Source: Saccharicrinis sp. (GTDB lineage: Bacteria > Bacteroidota > Bacteroidia > Bacteroidales > Marinilabiliaceae). Taken from it: a stretch of 34,647 nt of DNA. Location: NCBI GenBank assembly GCA_024635585.1, contig JAGXIP010000292.1, positions 1-34,647 on the forward strand. Reading direction: 5' to 3'. The first letter of the stretch is position 1; every line of letters begins with the position of its first letter. The translations under genes were made by a program, and so were the position numbers. Below, piece after piece: positions 15,107 to 23,584 of the stretch. Under the pieces are notes generated by a model. That model was not told where the DNA came from and made no database searches. It worked only from the letters and a program-made list of their open reading frames with translations.

Positions 15107-16513
15107 CTAATCCACGGGTATCAGTTTCAATATCTTACCAGGGTTTTCAATAGCCACATAAATAAATCCATCAGGACTCATTTCTACGTTGCGAACCCTG
15201 CCGATGCCCTGCAACAGTTTTTCCTGATGAACTACCTTGTCGCCTTCGAGCACAACGCGATGCAGATGTTCAAAACGCAGGGAACCTGTGAGAATATCAT
15301 TTTTCCAGTTGGGATAGCGATCGCCCTTTACAAAAGTCATCCCGCATGGAGCTATGGAAGGTACCCAATACAGTATGGGCTGCTCCATGCCTACCTTGGC
15401 CGTATCCGTGGTAAAAATGGTACCATTATAATTTATACCGAAAGATATCACGGGCCAGCCGTAGTTTTTCCCGGGTTCTATCAGGTTAATCTCATCACCA
15501 CCCTTGGGGCCATGTTCGTCGCTCCATATACGTCCGGTTTCGGGGTGCATGCAAACACCTTGCGGGTTACGATGCCCGTAGGAATAAATAGATGGCATGG
15601 CTCCTTCAGTGTTCACAAAAGGATTGTCGGCGGGTATGCTACCATCGTCGTGGATGCGGTGTATCTTACCACAATCGTTATCCAGTGCTTGAGGGTTGCG
15701 ATCCCGGTTACCCCGGTCACCCACAGAAAAATAGAGATATCCTTCCTTATCAAATTCTAGCTTGCTGCCATAGTGATGACGTGTTTCAGACTCGGGTGTG
15801 GCTTTAAAGATACGCTCTTGGTCAACCAAGGCGTTCCCGCTTAGTCGGGCACGCATAATTGCAGTGTTGGCAAGTTTCTCGTTATTTTCGTTAGGCGAAG
15901 AATAGGTAAAATAAAGCCAACCATTTTGAGCATACTGCGGGTGAAGCTCCAAATCGAGCAAGCCACCTTGTCCGGCAGCTTTGATGGGAGGAAGACCGGT
16001 TATTTTCTCCAGCTTTTTATCGGTGGTAAAACGAAGTAGCTCACCACTGCGTTCGGATATCAACAAATCGCCATTGGGCAAAAACTCCAAACCCCAGGGC
16101 ACTTGCAAACCCAACACAACAGTATCGACCCTAAACTTCTGGCTTTCGCTCACCACAATTGGGTTATGGGCATCCTCATCGTCGCCCAAAGGAGGCATCA
16201 CCTTTAATCCCATGATATAATCAGTCAACCCATAGATAGCATCATCGCTTAAACCGCCACCAAAACCAGGCATACCATGTTCTACCTTACCCTCTTTTAT
16301 GGTCTTAAAAATATCCTTGCGTTCATCGCCAAAAATCCAACTACGACCGACGAATGATGACTTTGAAAGGTTATGGCAACCAAGGCAATAATTTTTAAAA
16401 TTCGCTTCGGCGCTTGGCCGTATTTCCAAGTTTTTTGATGTGTCGTTAGGACTTTGGCACGATACGGCCAGCTCGCAAAACACAACTCCGATAATTAAAG
16501 CTAAATATTTCAT
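15107..16513 (-). CDS. Lipoprotein cytochrome c fused to PQQ-type sugar/sorbosone dehydrogenase
   Basis: The protein is predicted to be lipid-anchored, with a hydrophobic leader ending in LAVSC (Cys19). A small cytochrome c domain covers about residues 30-105. It has the heme motif CLGCH (43-47) and a Met-Pro-Gly candidate axial ligand (MPGF at 81-84). From about residue 125 to the end is a GSDH beta-propeller: PWGLEFLPNGDLLISERSG, then HHYGSKLEFDKEGYLYFSVGDRGNRDR, then GHRNPQG and DEHGPKGGDEIN. These are the family's catalytic and PQQ/Ca-binding segments. The likely reaction is oxidation of aldose sugars in the periplasm, with electrons passed directly to the fused heme. The length is 468 residues, and the gene has its own terminator. 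PQQ dependence is known for the family and is not shown here. Confidence 0.9.
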   Translation of the reverse strand: MKYLALIIGVVFCELAVSCQSPNDTSKNLEIRPSAEANFKNYCLGCHNLSKSSFVGRSWIFGDERKDIFKTIKEGKVEHGMPGFGGGLSDDAIYGLTDYIMGLKVMPPLGDDEDAHNPIVVSESQKFRVDTVVLGLQVPWGLEFLPNGDLLISERSGELLRFTTDKKLEKITGLPPIKAAGQGGLLDLELHPQYAQNGWLYFTYSSPNENNEKLANTAIMRARLSGNALVDQERIFKATPESETRHHYGSKLEFDKEGYLYFSVGDRGNRDRNPQALDNDCGKIHRIHDDGSIPADNPFVNTEGAMPSIYSYGHRNPQGVCMHPETGRIWSDEHGPKGGDEINLIEPGKNYGWPVISFGINYNGTIFTTDTAKVGMEQPILYWVPSIAPCGMTFVKGDRYPNWKNDILTGSLRFEHLHRVVLEGDKVVHQEKLLQGIGRVRNVEMSPDGFIYVAIENPGKILKLIPVD

Positions 16514-16659
16514 AGAAAATTGTTTGAGAGTTATAACGCATTAAAATATGTATTGTTCCTAAGATAAGAAAAAAAAATAGCTAATAGTGATTTGCAGTTA
16601 GCTGAAGGCTTCCCGCCCAAGTTAAAAGTTAGGTGACTGGATGTCGCTTCGCTCCAAAT

Positions 16660-16676
16660 GGCTGTTGGCTGATAGC
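16660..16676. repeat. Short GGCTGTTGGCTGATAGC repeat, right flank of GSDH gene
   Basis: This is inverted relative to the word at 15071-15092 and belongs to the same low-complexity family. Confidence 0.5.
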
Positions 16677-16876
16677 GGATGAATTAATGCTTAAAGGATC
16701 AACTAGAAGATTTCACTAAATGAAGTGCACAATTGCTGATACTATCCATAAAACCTAAATTCGTATCAAGCTCCACTATTATATCTCACCACACCTTCAT
16801 GCGACAATTATTGCGTTTCGTCACTAATAAAATGCTATTGGTCAATACAGATGAAGCTACACAACAAAGTTAACTA

Positions 16877-16913
16877 TGATAGCTATTTTAATAGTTATTA
16901 TATACAGCTATCA
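16877..16913. promoter_or_regulatory. Inverted repeat upstream of TonB receptor 2, candidate operator
   Basis: TGATAGCT (16877-16884) and AGCTATCA (16906-16913) are perfect inverses separated by 21 AT-rich bases. The site is about 270 bases upstream of the start at 17184. A regulator site is a guess from symmetry alone. Confidence 0.25.
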
Positions 16914-17183
16914 CAAACACCCTATATAACATACAACATAACAACACATTATAAATACCTACAATTCAAAAAACTGTAAAATAAAAATCGATCAAGATGA
17001 TTAAAGATTAAGTTTTGATAATAAGAAATAATAAAATATTTATAACTATCCGTTCCTAAATTCGATTAATAGGATAAAAATAACCCTATAAGCTATTTAA
17101 AAAATCAAACATCGGCTCGCACGAGCTTAACTTGAACGCAAAACTTATTTCTCTCAATATCCAAACTAAACAAAACTCACACC

Positions 17184-19583
17184 ATGTTATTAAAAAAATT
17201 CGCAACGTTAATTCTCCTGATTTCTATGGCCGTATCCATCATGGCTCAAGAAATAAAAAAAGACCTTAGCAAAATATCCAAAGAAGAAATAATCCGAATG
17301 AGCATGGAGGATCTCATGGCTTATGACTTGGACGAACTTTATCAACTAATTAGTATTTCGGGTGCTACATCGTTGGAGAACTTATATGAGCTTATGCTGA
17401 ACAAGGATGTTACCTCAGCTTCTAAATCTGCAGAGAGTATATTCGACTCTCCATTATCTACCACTGTGCTTAGTTACGATGAAATAAACGCATCAGGCGC
17501 CACTTCTATCGAAGAGGCGTTACGCTTGGTACCAGGAGTTATTGTAAGAGAAAAAACAAACGGCAACTACGACGTTCAAATACGTGGTGGACAAAACATG
17601 CTCATGAATAATATGTTACTCGCTGCCGAAAATACTAGTACGCTGGTAATGATAGATGGCCGACCGGTATTTAATTATGGAATGGGTGCTATCCTTTGGG
17701 AAACATTACCTATTGGTTTGGGCGAACTCGATAGAATTGAGGTAGTACGAGGACCATCGAGTGCCTTATACGGCCCCAATGCGGTTAGTGGAGTTATAAA
17801 CTTAATTACCAAGGACATAAAAAATACAAAAGCATTGGTATCCGCCAATATGCAGGGCGGCTCTATGTCCACCTACATTGGAGATGTTAACATCCGTAAA
17901 AATATTAGCAAAAAAATAGCTGCAGGGTTATCGTACAATTTTGAACACCGCCTCCGTAACACGGATAAAATTTATGCTATTTATGATGATGAATTCGTCG
18001 ATTTAGTTGAATATGATCAAAGGCGAAGAGACAATGCATGGGGTAAAGATACTACCGTAGCACTATTTAACAATTCTGAGCGCAGCAGGCAACGAATGGG
18101 CTTGAACGCCTATATGGACTATACTGCCAGCGAGGATGTATTGTTTAAATTAAGTGCCGGGTATCTTGATTCTGAAGCCATCACCTCCAGCATAGGTGAT
18201 AGCCCCACAGCACACAATACACGCAACTCCCAAGGTTACGTGGGCAACTTAAACAGCGTAATATACGGTTTTAACCTACATGCCAGCATTTGCAACATGA
18301 CACAGGATTATTACCAAGGGCACAAAGGGTTCCAGCAGGATATAGAACAATATAATGCGGAACTCGATTATTTGCTTCAATTCAATAAATTAAATATTCG
18401 TCCGGGAATAAGCTATCAATCCGTATATCTTGATGATAGAAAACACATAGCTAACTTAACCGACGGATTTTTTAACCGACGGGTAGTGTTGAGAAATTTT
18501 GCAGCCAGTGCCCGCTTTGATTATTCTCTGCTCGAAAAAATAAGACTGATTGCCGCGCTCCGTTCCGAAAAATACAATGTACCTGACAAGTGGATGCCAT
18601 CGTACCAATTTATCGCATCGTACAAAATAAACGATAATAATTTATTTAGAGCCGTATATTCCCGGGCCAATCAAAGTACCTTTATGGTAAATGCATATAG
18701 CGATTACACTTGGGATAGAGAAGGACTTACAAGTCCGGACTATGTGCATTTTGGCAGCAATAACAACCCCAGCATGATGGTGATGGATATGGTGGAAATA
18801 GGTTTCAGATCACGTCCATCTAAAAAGCTATTACTCGATGTAGAGGCCTTTTATAACAAAGCAAAGGACTTTAGTGCCTTGATGCCCGATAGTATGAGAA
18901 CGATAGTTAATTTGAGTCCCACAGGTATCGACCCAAAAACTACGCTTTACACTTCGTACAGACATCTCGACATCGAAAGCAAACAATATGGGGTAAGCAT
19001 AAGTGCCGATATGGTATTGTCGGAGAAATTATTTATGAAGGCACACCTGACCTATCAAAAATCAACGGTTAGTAATTTTCAGGATGCCAGCAGAGATCAG
19101 GTTGCCGGCAAGCAAGGCAAGGCGATTGAGAGGGAGATGACGGCCGATATTATGGATCCAGACATTATACCAAAACCAATTTATAGCTCAGATGCCCAAA
19201 TAGATCCTAAAGATTTTAAAGATGATGTGGATAATGAGGCAATACCCTCCTTTTGGGGTAGTTTATCTATTACTTACAAACCAATCAAAAAACTGAGCAT
19301 TAACGCCCAGGGTTATTATTACGACAAGTATTATTTATACACGCAATACGCAAACGATAAAAATAGAGCGGCCTTAATTACCTCAGGTGAAAAAGATAAA
19401 ATGGATTATACTGGCCATATTGATGGTAAGTTTATACTAAACGCCAAGGCAAATTACAAACTAAGCGATAACATTAACCTATATGTGAATGGCCGTAACA
19501 TACTAAACAACGACAAGCAAGAATATATTTTTATGGATACCATTGGAGGTTTATACCTTGCTGGTTTTAATATTAATTTTTAG
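17184..19583 (+). CDS. TonB-dependent receptor with acidic N-terminal extension, 799 aa
   Basis: This is an outer-membrane active-transport receptor. The signal peptide is residues 1-21 (cleavage after SIMA). Residues 22-75 form an unusual amphipathic, acidic stretch with repeated leucine-containing words (MEDLMAYDLDELYQL, SLENLYELM). The DVTSASKSAES region follows, as in many receptors whose plug starts with this word. The plug domain is about 85-210: ASGATSIEEALRLVPGVIV, VQIRGGQNM, then LDRIEVVRGPSSALYGPNAV. A long barrel ends in AGFNINF with a terminal aromatic. No SusD-like partner, CarboxypepD domain or binding protein is adjacent. The ligand is unknown. A terminator follows at 19637-19672. 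Confidence 0.93.
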   Translation: MLLKKFATLILLISMAVSIMAQEIKKDLSKISKEEIIRMSMEDLMAYDLDELYQLISISGATSLENLYELMLNKDVTSASKSAESIFDSPLSTTVLSYDEINASGATSIEEALRLVPGVIVREKTNGNYDVQIRGGQNMLMNNMLLAAENTSTLVMIDGRPVFNYGMGAILWETLPIGLGELDRIEVVRGPSSALYGPNAVSGVINLITKDIKNTKALVSANMQGGSMSTYIGDVNIRKNISKKIAAGLSYNFEHRLRNTDKIYAIYDDEFVDLVEYDQRRRDNAWGKDTTVALFNNSERSRQRMGLNAYMDYTASEDVLFKLSAGYLDSEAITSSIGDSPTAHNTRNSQGYVGNLNSVIYGFNLHASICNMTQDYYQGHKGFQQDIEQYNAELDYLLQFNKLNIRPGISYQSVYLDDRKHIANLTDGFFNRRVVLRNFAASARFDYSLLEKIRLIAALRSEKYNVPDKWMPSYQFIASYKINDNNLFRAVYSRANQSTFMVNAYSDYTWDREGLTSPDYVHFGSNNNPSMMVMDMVEIGFRSRPSKKLLLDVEAFYNKAKDFSALMPDSMRTIVNLSPTGIDPKTTLYTSYRHLDIESKQYGVSISADMVLSEKLFMKAHLTYQKSTVSNFQDASRDQVAGKQGKAIEREMTADIMDPDIIPKPIYSSDAQIDPKDFKDDVDNEAIPSFWGSLSITYKPIKKLSINAQGYYYDKYYLYTQYANDKNRAALITSGEKDKMDYTGHIDGKFILNAKANYKLSDNINLYVNGRNILNNDKQEYIFMDTIGGLYLAGFNINF

Positions 19584-19636
19584 ATTTTAGATTGAGAGAT
19601 AAGAGACATTAGATAAGAGATAAAAATTTAAAGTTT

Positions 19637-19672
19637 AGAGACTGTTTCTGAAAAGGGGTAGTCTCTTTTTTT
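19637..19672 (+). terminator. Rho-independent terminator of TonB receptor 2
   Basis: AGAGACT (19637-19643) and AGTCTCT (19660-19666) form a 7-bp stem, followed by a run of T up to 19672. It is placed 54 bases after the receptor stop and 17 before the next start. Confidence 0.75.
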
Positions 19673-19688
19673 ATTATTACATTTAGGT

Positions 19689-20339
19689 ATGGATAATCAT
19701 GTTCACATGCCAGCCATAGTTGCCGATTACCGCGAAGAACGCTCCAGGATTCCCGATTTGCTATGTCAGTTGGGATGCCGTGTAAAGGTTATAATTTTAA
19801 AGGCCGGTGATTATATCGTCAATGACAGTATCATCATTGAACGGAAATCGAAAGAAGACTTTGTGCTTTCGCTGATGCAAGGCCGTTTGTTCAAACAGTG
19901 CCAGATGCTGCAGAAAAGTGGTTATGTGCCAACCCTCCTCATCGAGGGCAACCCTTATCATACTACTCACGATATTTCGCGGGAGGCCATTAGAGGTGCT
20001 TTGCTGTCGGTTTCTCTCTCATGGCAAATATCGGTTAACTATTCGGCCAACATAAACGATACCGCCGATTTGATAATGATGATTGCCAAACAAAACCCCC
20101 AAGAAAGAAACACTGCCTATAGATATGGTTACAAACCAAAAACATTACGTAAACAACAACTCTACTTTTTACAGGGCTTGCCCTTGATAGGCCCAAAGCT
20201 GGCCATGGAATTGATGAAACACTTTGGAAGCTTGGAGCAGATACTAGCAGCCAGCGAAGATGAATTGGCCAAAATACCCGGTATTGGCCGACAAAAAGCA
20301 AGCAAGATATACCGATTTATACGACCAATTGAGCAGTGA
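19689..20339 (+). CDS. XPF/ERCC4-type structure-specific nuclease with HhH domain, 216 aa
   Basis: The protein resembles the nuclease half of archaeal Hef and eukaryotic XPF/Mus81, which cut branched DNA such as forks and flaps. Residues 8-130 form the ERCC4 nuclease fold: Asp13 (VADYREE), GDY (40-42) and the hallmark ERKSKED (51-57), which binds the metal. Residues 158-214 contain two helix-hairpin-helix motifs, GLPLIGPKLAMELM and IPGIGRQKASKI, for DNA backbone contact. There is no helicase domain, so it is a compact form. ATG at 19689; a second ATG at 19707 (MPAIVADYRE) is also possible. It stands alone between a terminator and the convergent buk gene. The family is sporadic in bacteria but recurrent in Bacteroidota as I recall. 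Confidence 0.88.
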   Translation: MDNHVHMPAIVADYREERSRIPDLLCQLGCRVKVIILKAGDYIVNDSIIIERKSKEDFVLSLMQGRLFKQCQMLQKSGYVPTLLIEGNPYHTTHDISREAIRGALLSVSLSWQISVNYSANINDTADLIMMIAKQNPQERNTAYRYGYKPKTLRKQQLYFLQGLPLIGPKLAMELMKHFGSLEQILAASEDELAKIPGIGRQKASKIYRFIRPIEQ

Positions 20340-20420
20340 TTATTTAGCCATCATTAGCTGCCGACTATTTAGTAATTACCATTAGCGAATTATTCATGTT
20401 TTTGTTACATCAATATTAAA

Positions 20421-21497
20421 TCATTCGTACACCTTACATTTTACCTGATTCCGTAAAGCCATTAAACCATTTTGCATTAACGCGGTCATTTCATCTTCGC
20501 CAGGATAAACAGCCACGGGTGCAATAAAATCAACCATCTCTTTAATGTAGTTAACCACAAAATCGTCGTGTGCTATGCCACCCGTTAAAATAATGCCGTT
20601 GACCTTACCTTTTAAAACTGTGGCGCAGCCCCCTATTGTTTTGGCTATTTGATAGCACATAGCACTTAAAATAAGTTTGGCATGTTCATCGCCGGCTTTC
20701 ACCATTTTTTCTACTTCCATAGCTTGGTTTGTACCCAAGTGTGCCATCAGCCCACCTTTGCCGGTTACTACTTTTTTCATCTCATCATAGGTATATTTTC
20801 CGCTAAAACAAGCATCTACCAATGCTCCACTGGGCAAGGTGCCGGCTCGCTCGGGCGAAAATGGACCATAGCCGTCAATGGCATTGTTCACATCAATCAC
20901 TCTTCCGTGCCTGTGTGCCCCTATGGAAACGCCACCACCCATATGGGCCACAATCAGGTTCAGCTCTTCATAAACAAAACCGCGTGTTCGTGCAAACAAA
21001 CGGCCTACTGCTTTTTGGTTCAGCGCATGAAATATGGAACGCCGGGGCATAGAGGGACATCCGGTTATACGAGCTACATCTTCCAACTCGTCCACCACCA
21101 CCGGATCGGCAATATAAGCCCGTGCATGGGGTAGTGATTTGGCAATATCATCAGCAATAAGTCCTCCCAAATTACTGGCATGTTGACCTAAAATACCAAT
21201 CCTTAAATCGCGCTTAAGCGCCTCGTTAACTTCGTAAACACCCGATTGTATGGGCTTTACCAGTCCTCCCCGTCCAACAATTCCATCTATCCGTTCAATA
21301 TCTATGTCGGCATGTATCAACTCATTAAGTATCACCTTTTTTCTAAACTCGTACTGATCGGCAATAGTGTCGAAGGGCTCAAGTTCATTATTGGGATGTT
21401 TGATGTTCTTCAAGAAAATAGATTTTTCGTTGTCGTAAACCGCAATCTTTGTAGAGGTTGAACCCGGGTTAATGACTAATATTCTAAAAATTTCCAT
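20421..21497 (-). CDS. buk: Butyrate (branched/short-chain acyl) kinase
   Basis: It transfers phosphate from butyryl-phosphate, or a related short-chain acyl-phosphate, to ADP. The acetokinase-fold phosphate-binding start is INPGSTSTKIAVYDNE. In the middle are MGGGVSIGAHRHGRVIDVNN and the DGYGPFSPERAG segment typical of butyrate kinase. Near the end is GIILTGGIAHDDF, the adenosine-binding turn. The length of 358 residues is normal. It is the last of three genes transcribed together (ptb, ptb, buk), with a 30-base gap to the upstream ptb gene. The exact substrate (butyrate, isobutyrate, isovalerate) cannot be told from sequence. Confidence 0.95.
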   Translation of the reverse strand: MEIFRILVINPGSTSTKIAVYDNEKSIFLKNIKHPNNELEPFDTIADQYEFRKKVILNELIHADIDIERIDGIVGRGGLVKPIQSGVYEVNEALKRDLRIGILGQHASNLGGLIADDIAKSLPHARAYIADPVVVDELEDVARITGCPSMPRRSIFHALNQKAVGRLFARTRGFVYEELNLIVAHMGGGVSIGAHRHGRVIDVNNAIDGYGPFSPERAGTLPSGALVDACFSGKYTYDEMKKVVTGKGGLMAHLGTNQAMEVEKMVKAGDEHAKLILSAMCYQIAKTIGGCATVLKGKVNGIILTGGIAHDDFVVNYIKEMVDFIAPVAVYPGEDEMTALMQNGLMALRNQVKCKVYE

Positions 21498-21527
21498 AAA
21501 TTATTTTTCAATGATTAACGTATATAA

Positions 21528-22454
21528 TTAACAACTTTTTTCAACCATTAAACAGGCCAATGCCAAACAATAATATTTTGTTTTAAAACTGTCGCTACGG
21601 CTCATAACCACCACCGGATGCGTGGTTCCGCTAATCAATCCGGCCAACTCACCACCACCAAACAACATTAAACTTTTATAAAAAGGATTACTGGCTTCTA
21701 ACGATGGAAAAAGCAATATATCGGCATCACCGGCCACGGGGGTGCGGCTACCTTTAACGGCTAAACTCGATGGGTCGCAAGCCAAAAACAAATCCAACGG
21801 GCCATCCATAATGCAGTTTCCTAATTCCTCTCTATGAGCCATCCCACACATTATTTCGTACTCTTGCGAATTGGGGAAATGAGGCGACACCTTTTCGGAG
21901 GCACCTATCAAGGCCACTTTAGGCTTTGTAATACCCATGCTATGAGCCATTTCAATAGCGTAGTTAACCATGGCTACTTTCTGCGACAAGCTGGGGAACG
22001 GCAATACGGCAGGATCGGTAATTAGTAATAATTTAGGATAGGCAGCCAGCTCCACGGCACATACATAGCTCAATACACCATCAGGCTTCATCAATCCGTT
22101 TCTTTTGCTTAACACTGCTTTCAGCAACAGATCAGTAGCGATAAGACCCTTCATCACAATATCGGCTTCGCCCCTCTTTACCATGCCAACGGCAAGTTTT
22201 GCTGCTTTATCTTTTTTCGCACACTCCACTATTTCGAATTGGGCATCACCATCCACAAATGATGCTGGCAACAGGTCTAAAATCATAGCGCTGTCTCCTA
22301 TTAATATTGGATAAACAAACCCATCGTAACATGCTTTTACAACAGCTTCCAGCGTATGCAAATCTTCCGGTGCAACAATGGCGGTTCGATATCGCTTTTT
22401 TAAACCAATAACATATTGGGGTATTTGCGCTAATTTTATTATCGGCCTGTCCAT
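21528..22454 (-). CDS. ptb: Phosphate butyryltransferase paralogue 2
   Basis: It makes acyl-phosphate from acyl-CoA and phosphate, feeding butyrate kinase. It is 308 residues long with the PTA/PTB fold: an N-terminal Rossmann-like half (VVKACYDGFVYPILIGD), then RGEADIVMKGL, then KPKVALIGASEKVSPHFPNSQEY, and the C-terminal GDADILLFPSLEASNPFYKSL. This matches Ptb rather than Pta. It is clearly diverged from the upstream ptb gene: only the core motifs agree, so this is an old duplication or two separate substrate specificities. It is spaced 31 bases after that paralogue and 30 before buk. Confidence 0.92.
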   Translation of the reverse strand: MDRPIIKLAQIPQYVIGLKKRYRTAIVAPEDLHTLEAVVKACYDGFVYPILIGDSAMILDLLPASFVDGDAQFEIVECAKKDKAAKLAVGMVKRGEADIVMKGLIATDLLLKAVLSKRNGLMKPDGVLSYVCAVELAAYPKLLLITDPAVLPFPSLSQKVAMVNYAIEMAHSMGITKPKVALIGASEKVSPHFPNSQEYEIMCGMAHREELGNCIMDGPLDLFLACDPSSLAVKGSRTPVAGDADILLFPSLEASNPFYKSLMLFGGGELAGLISGTTHPVVVMSRSDSFKTKYYCLALACLMVEKSC

Positions 22455-22485
22455 GGGCTTTAAAAAATTACTTAAGTAAAGAATA

Positions 22486-23382
22486 TTAAGCTAAGGCTGC
22501 CAAAACAATGCTATAATACTTCGATTCTTCAGAATCACTTCGCGAGGTAAGCACGATTGGCACTTTTGCTCCCAGAATAACCGAGGCCACCTTAGCTTTT
22601 GCAAAAAACACCAAGCTTTTGTAAAGCACGTTACCAACCTCAATATCAGGCACTAACAATAAATCTGTATCGCCTGCAACGGCACTCTTTATTTTTTTTA
22701 GTTTGGCACTTTCAAAACTTATGGCATTATCAAATGCCAATGGGCCATCAATGATGCAATTTTTAATTTGATCGCGTTGATTCATTTTTGATAGTAAGGC
22801 CGCATCGAGCGTGGCCTGCATACTTTCGTTCACCATTTCAATGGCACCGAGTACGGCCACTTTAGGGCTGGCTATGCCCATTTTATTTAAGTGAGCCACC
22901 GAATTATTTACAATAGCTATTTTATCTTTTAGGTTGGGCGCAATGTTCATGGCCACATCGGTTATGGCGATTAACTTATGATAGGTATCCGCCTCGAAAA
23001 GGGCAATGTGCGAGAGTAAGGTTCCCGTTCGTAGCCCCCAATCCTTGTTCAACACGCCCTTTAAGAGAAATGGTGTGGGTACATTTCCCTTCATCAATAT
23101 CTGAACCTCGCCTTCGTGTGCCATCTTCACCGCTAACTCAACACACTTTTCAGGATCGGGCTCATGAATGATACGGGCATCCTTAAAATCAAATTTATTC
23201 TCTTTGATAATCGACTCGGTCATTATCCTATCACCAATCAATACCGGTGTAATGTATCCAGATTTATAGGCTTTATAAACCGCGTTAAGCGAAAAAGCAT
23301 CTTGTGAAACAGCCAGTGCCAATGTTTTACTCACCTTATTATTGATAAGTAAACGCTCAAGATCGGATAATTTTTTATACAT
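22486..23382 (-). CDS. ptb: Phosphate butyryltransferase paralogue 1
   Basis: This 298-residue acyltransferase of the PTA/PTB family is the first gene of the ptb-ptb-buk unit. Landmarks are AYKSGYITPVLIGDR, the phosphate/CoA region GEVQILMKGNVPTPFLL, SPKVAVLGAIEMVN, and the C-terminal GDTDLLLVPDIEVGNVLYKSLVF with LTSRSDSEESKYYS. The LGAIEMVNESMQ word is typical of phosphate butyryltransferases. The gene begins about 70 bases downstream of the ackA terminator, so it probably has its own promoter. The substrate is probably a C4 or branched acyl-CoA; the two copies suggest different acyl ranges. Confidence 0.93.
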   Translation of the reverse strand: MYKKLSDLERLLINNKVSKTLALAVSQDAFSLNAVYKAYKSGYITPVLIGDRIMTESIIKENKFDFKDARIIHEPDPEKCVELAVKMAHEGEVQILMKGNVPTPFLLKGVLNKDWGLRTGTLLSHIALFEADTYHKLIAITDVAMNIAPNLKDKIAIVNNSVAHLNKMGIASPKVAVLGAIEMVNESMQATLDAALLSKMNQRDQIKNCIIDGPLAFDNAISFESAKLKKIKSAVAGDTDLLLVPDIEVGNVLYKSLVFFAKAKVASVILGAKVPIVLTSRSDSEESKYYSIVLAALA

Positions 23383-23450
23383 AAATATCTATTTTTTCAA
23401 AGCTGTAAAATACGGAATATACATCATTATAAACATGATTTTTACACGTA

Positions 23451-23497
23451 AAAAAAAGGCGCAAGAACCATTTTTAACAAAACAGTGCTGCGCCTTT
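23451..23497 (-). terminator. Rho-independent terminator after ackA
   Basis: AAAGGCGCA (23455-23463) and TGCGCCTTT (23489-23497) form a perfect 9-bp stem. Read on the minus strand it is followed by a run of T (complement of 23451-23457). It separates pta-hbd-ackA from ptb-ptb-buk. Confidence 0.8.
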
Positions 23498-23584
23498 AAA
23501 TATATGATTTTGATCGATATTTTTTAAATCCTTTCTCTGTAGGAACGAACAGTGGTGTATTCTAAAGTATATAGGCTTACCTTA

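Larger units (their letters stand above)
16514..17183. other. Non-coding spacer between divergent genes
   Basis: About 670 AT-rich bases lie between the GSDH lipoprotein (minus) and the second TonB receptor (plus). I see a repeat word at 16660-16676, an inverted repeat at 16877-16913, and the small stem GCTCG/CGAGC at about 17115-17127. No gene is supported. The space presumably holds both promoters. Confidence 0.5.

Noticed and set aside
15068-15760. Plus-strand open frame of 230 codons over the GSDH gene
   Set aside because: The opposite strand encodes a full cytochrome-GSDH protein with heme and propeller motifs. The plus frame has none.
20682-21134. Plus-strand 150-codon frame inside buk
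   Set aside because: Shadow of the butyrate kinase coding strand, with no recognisable domain.
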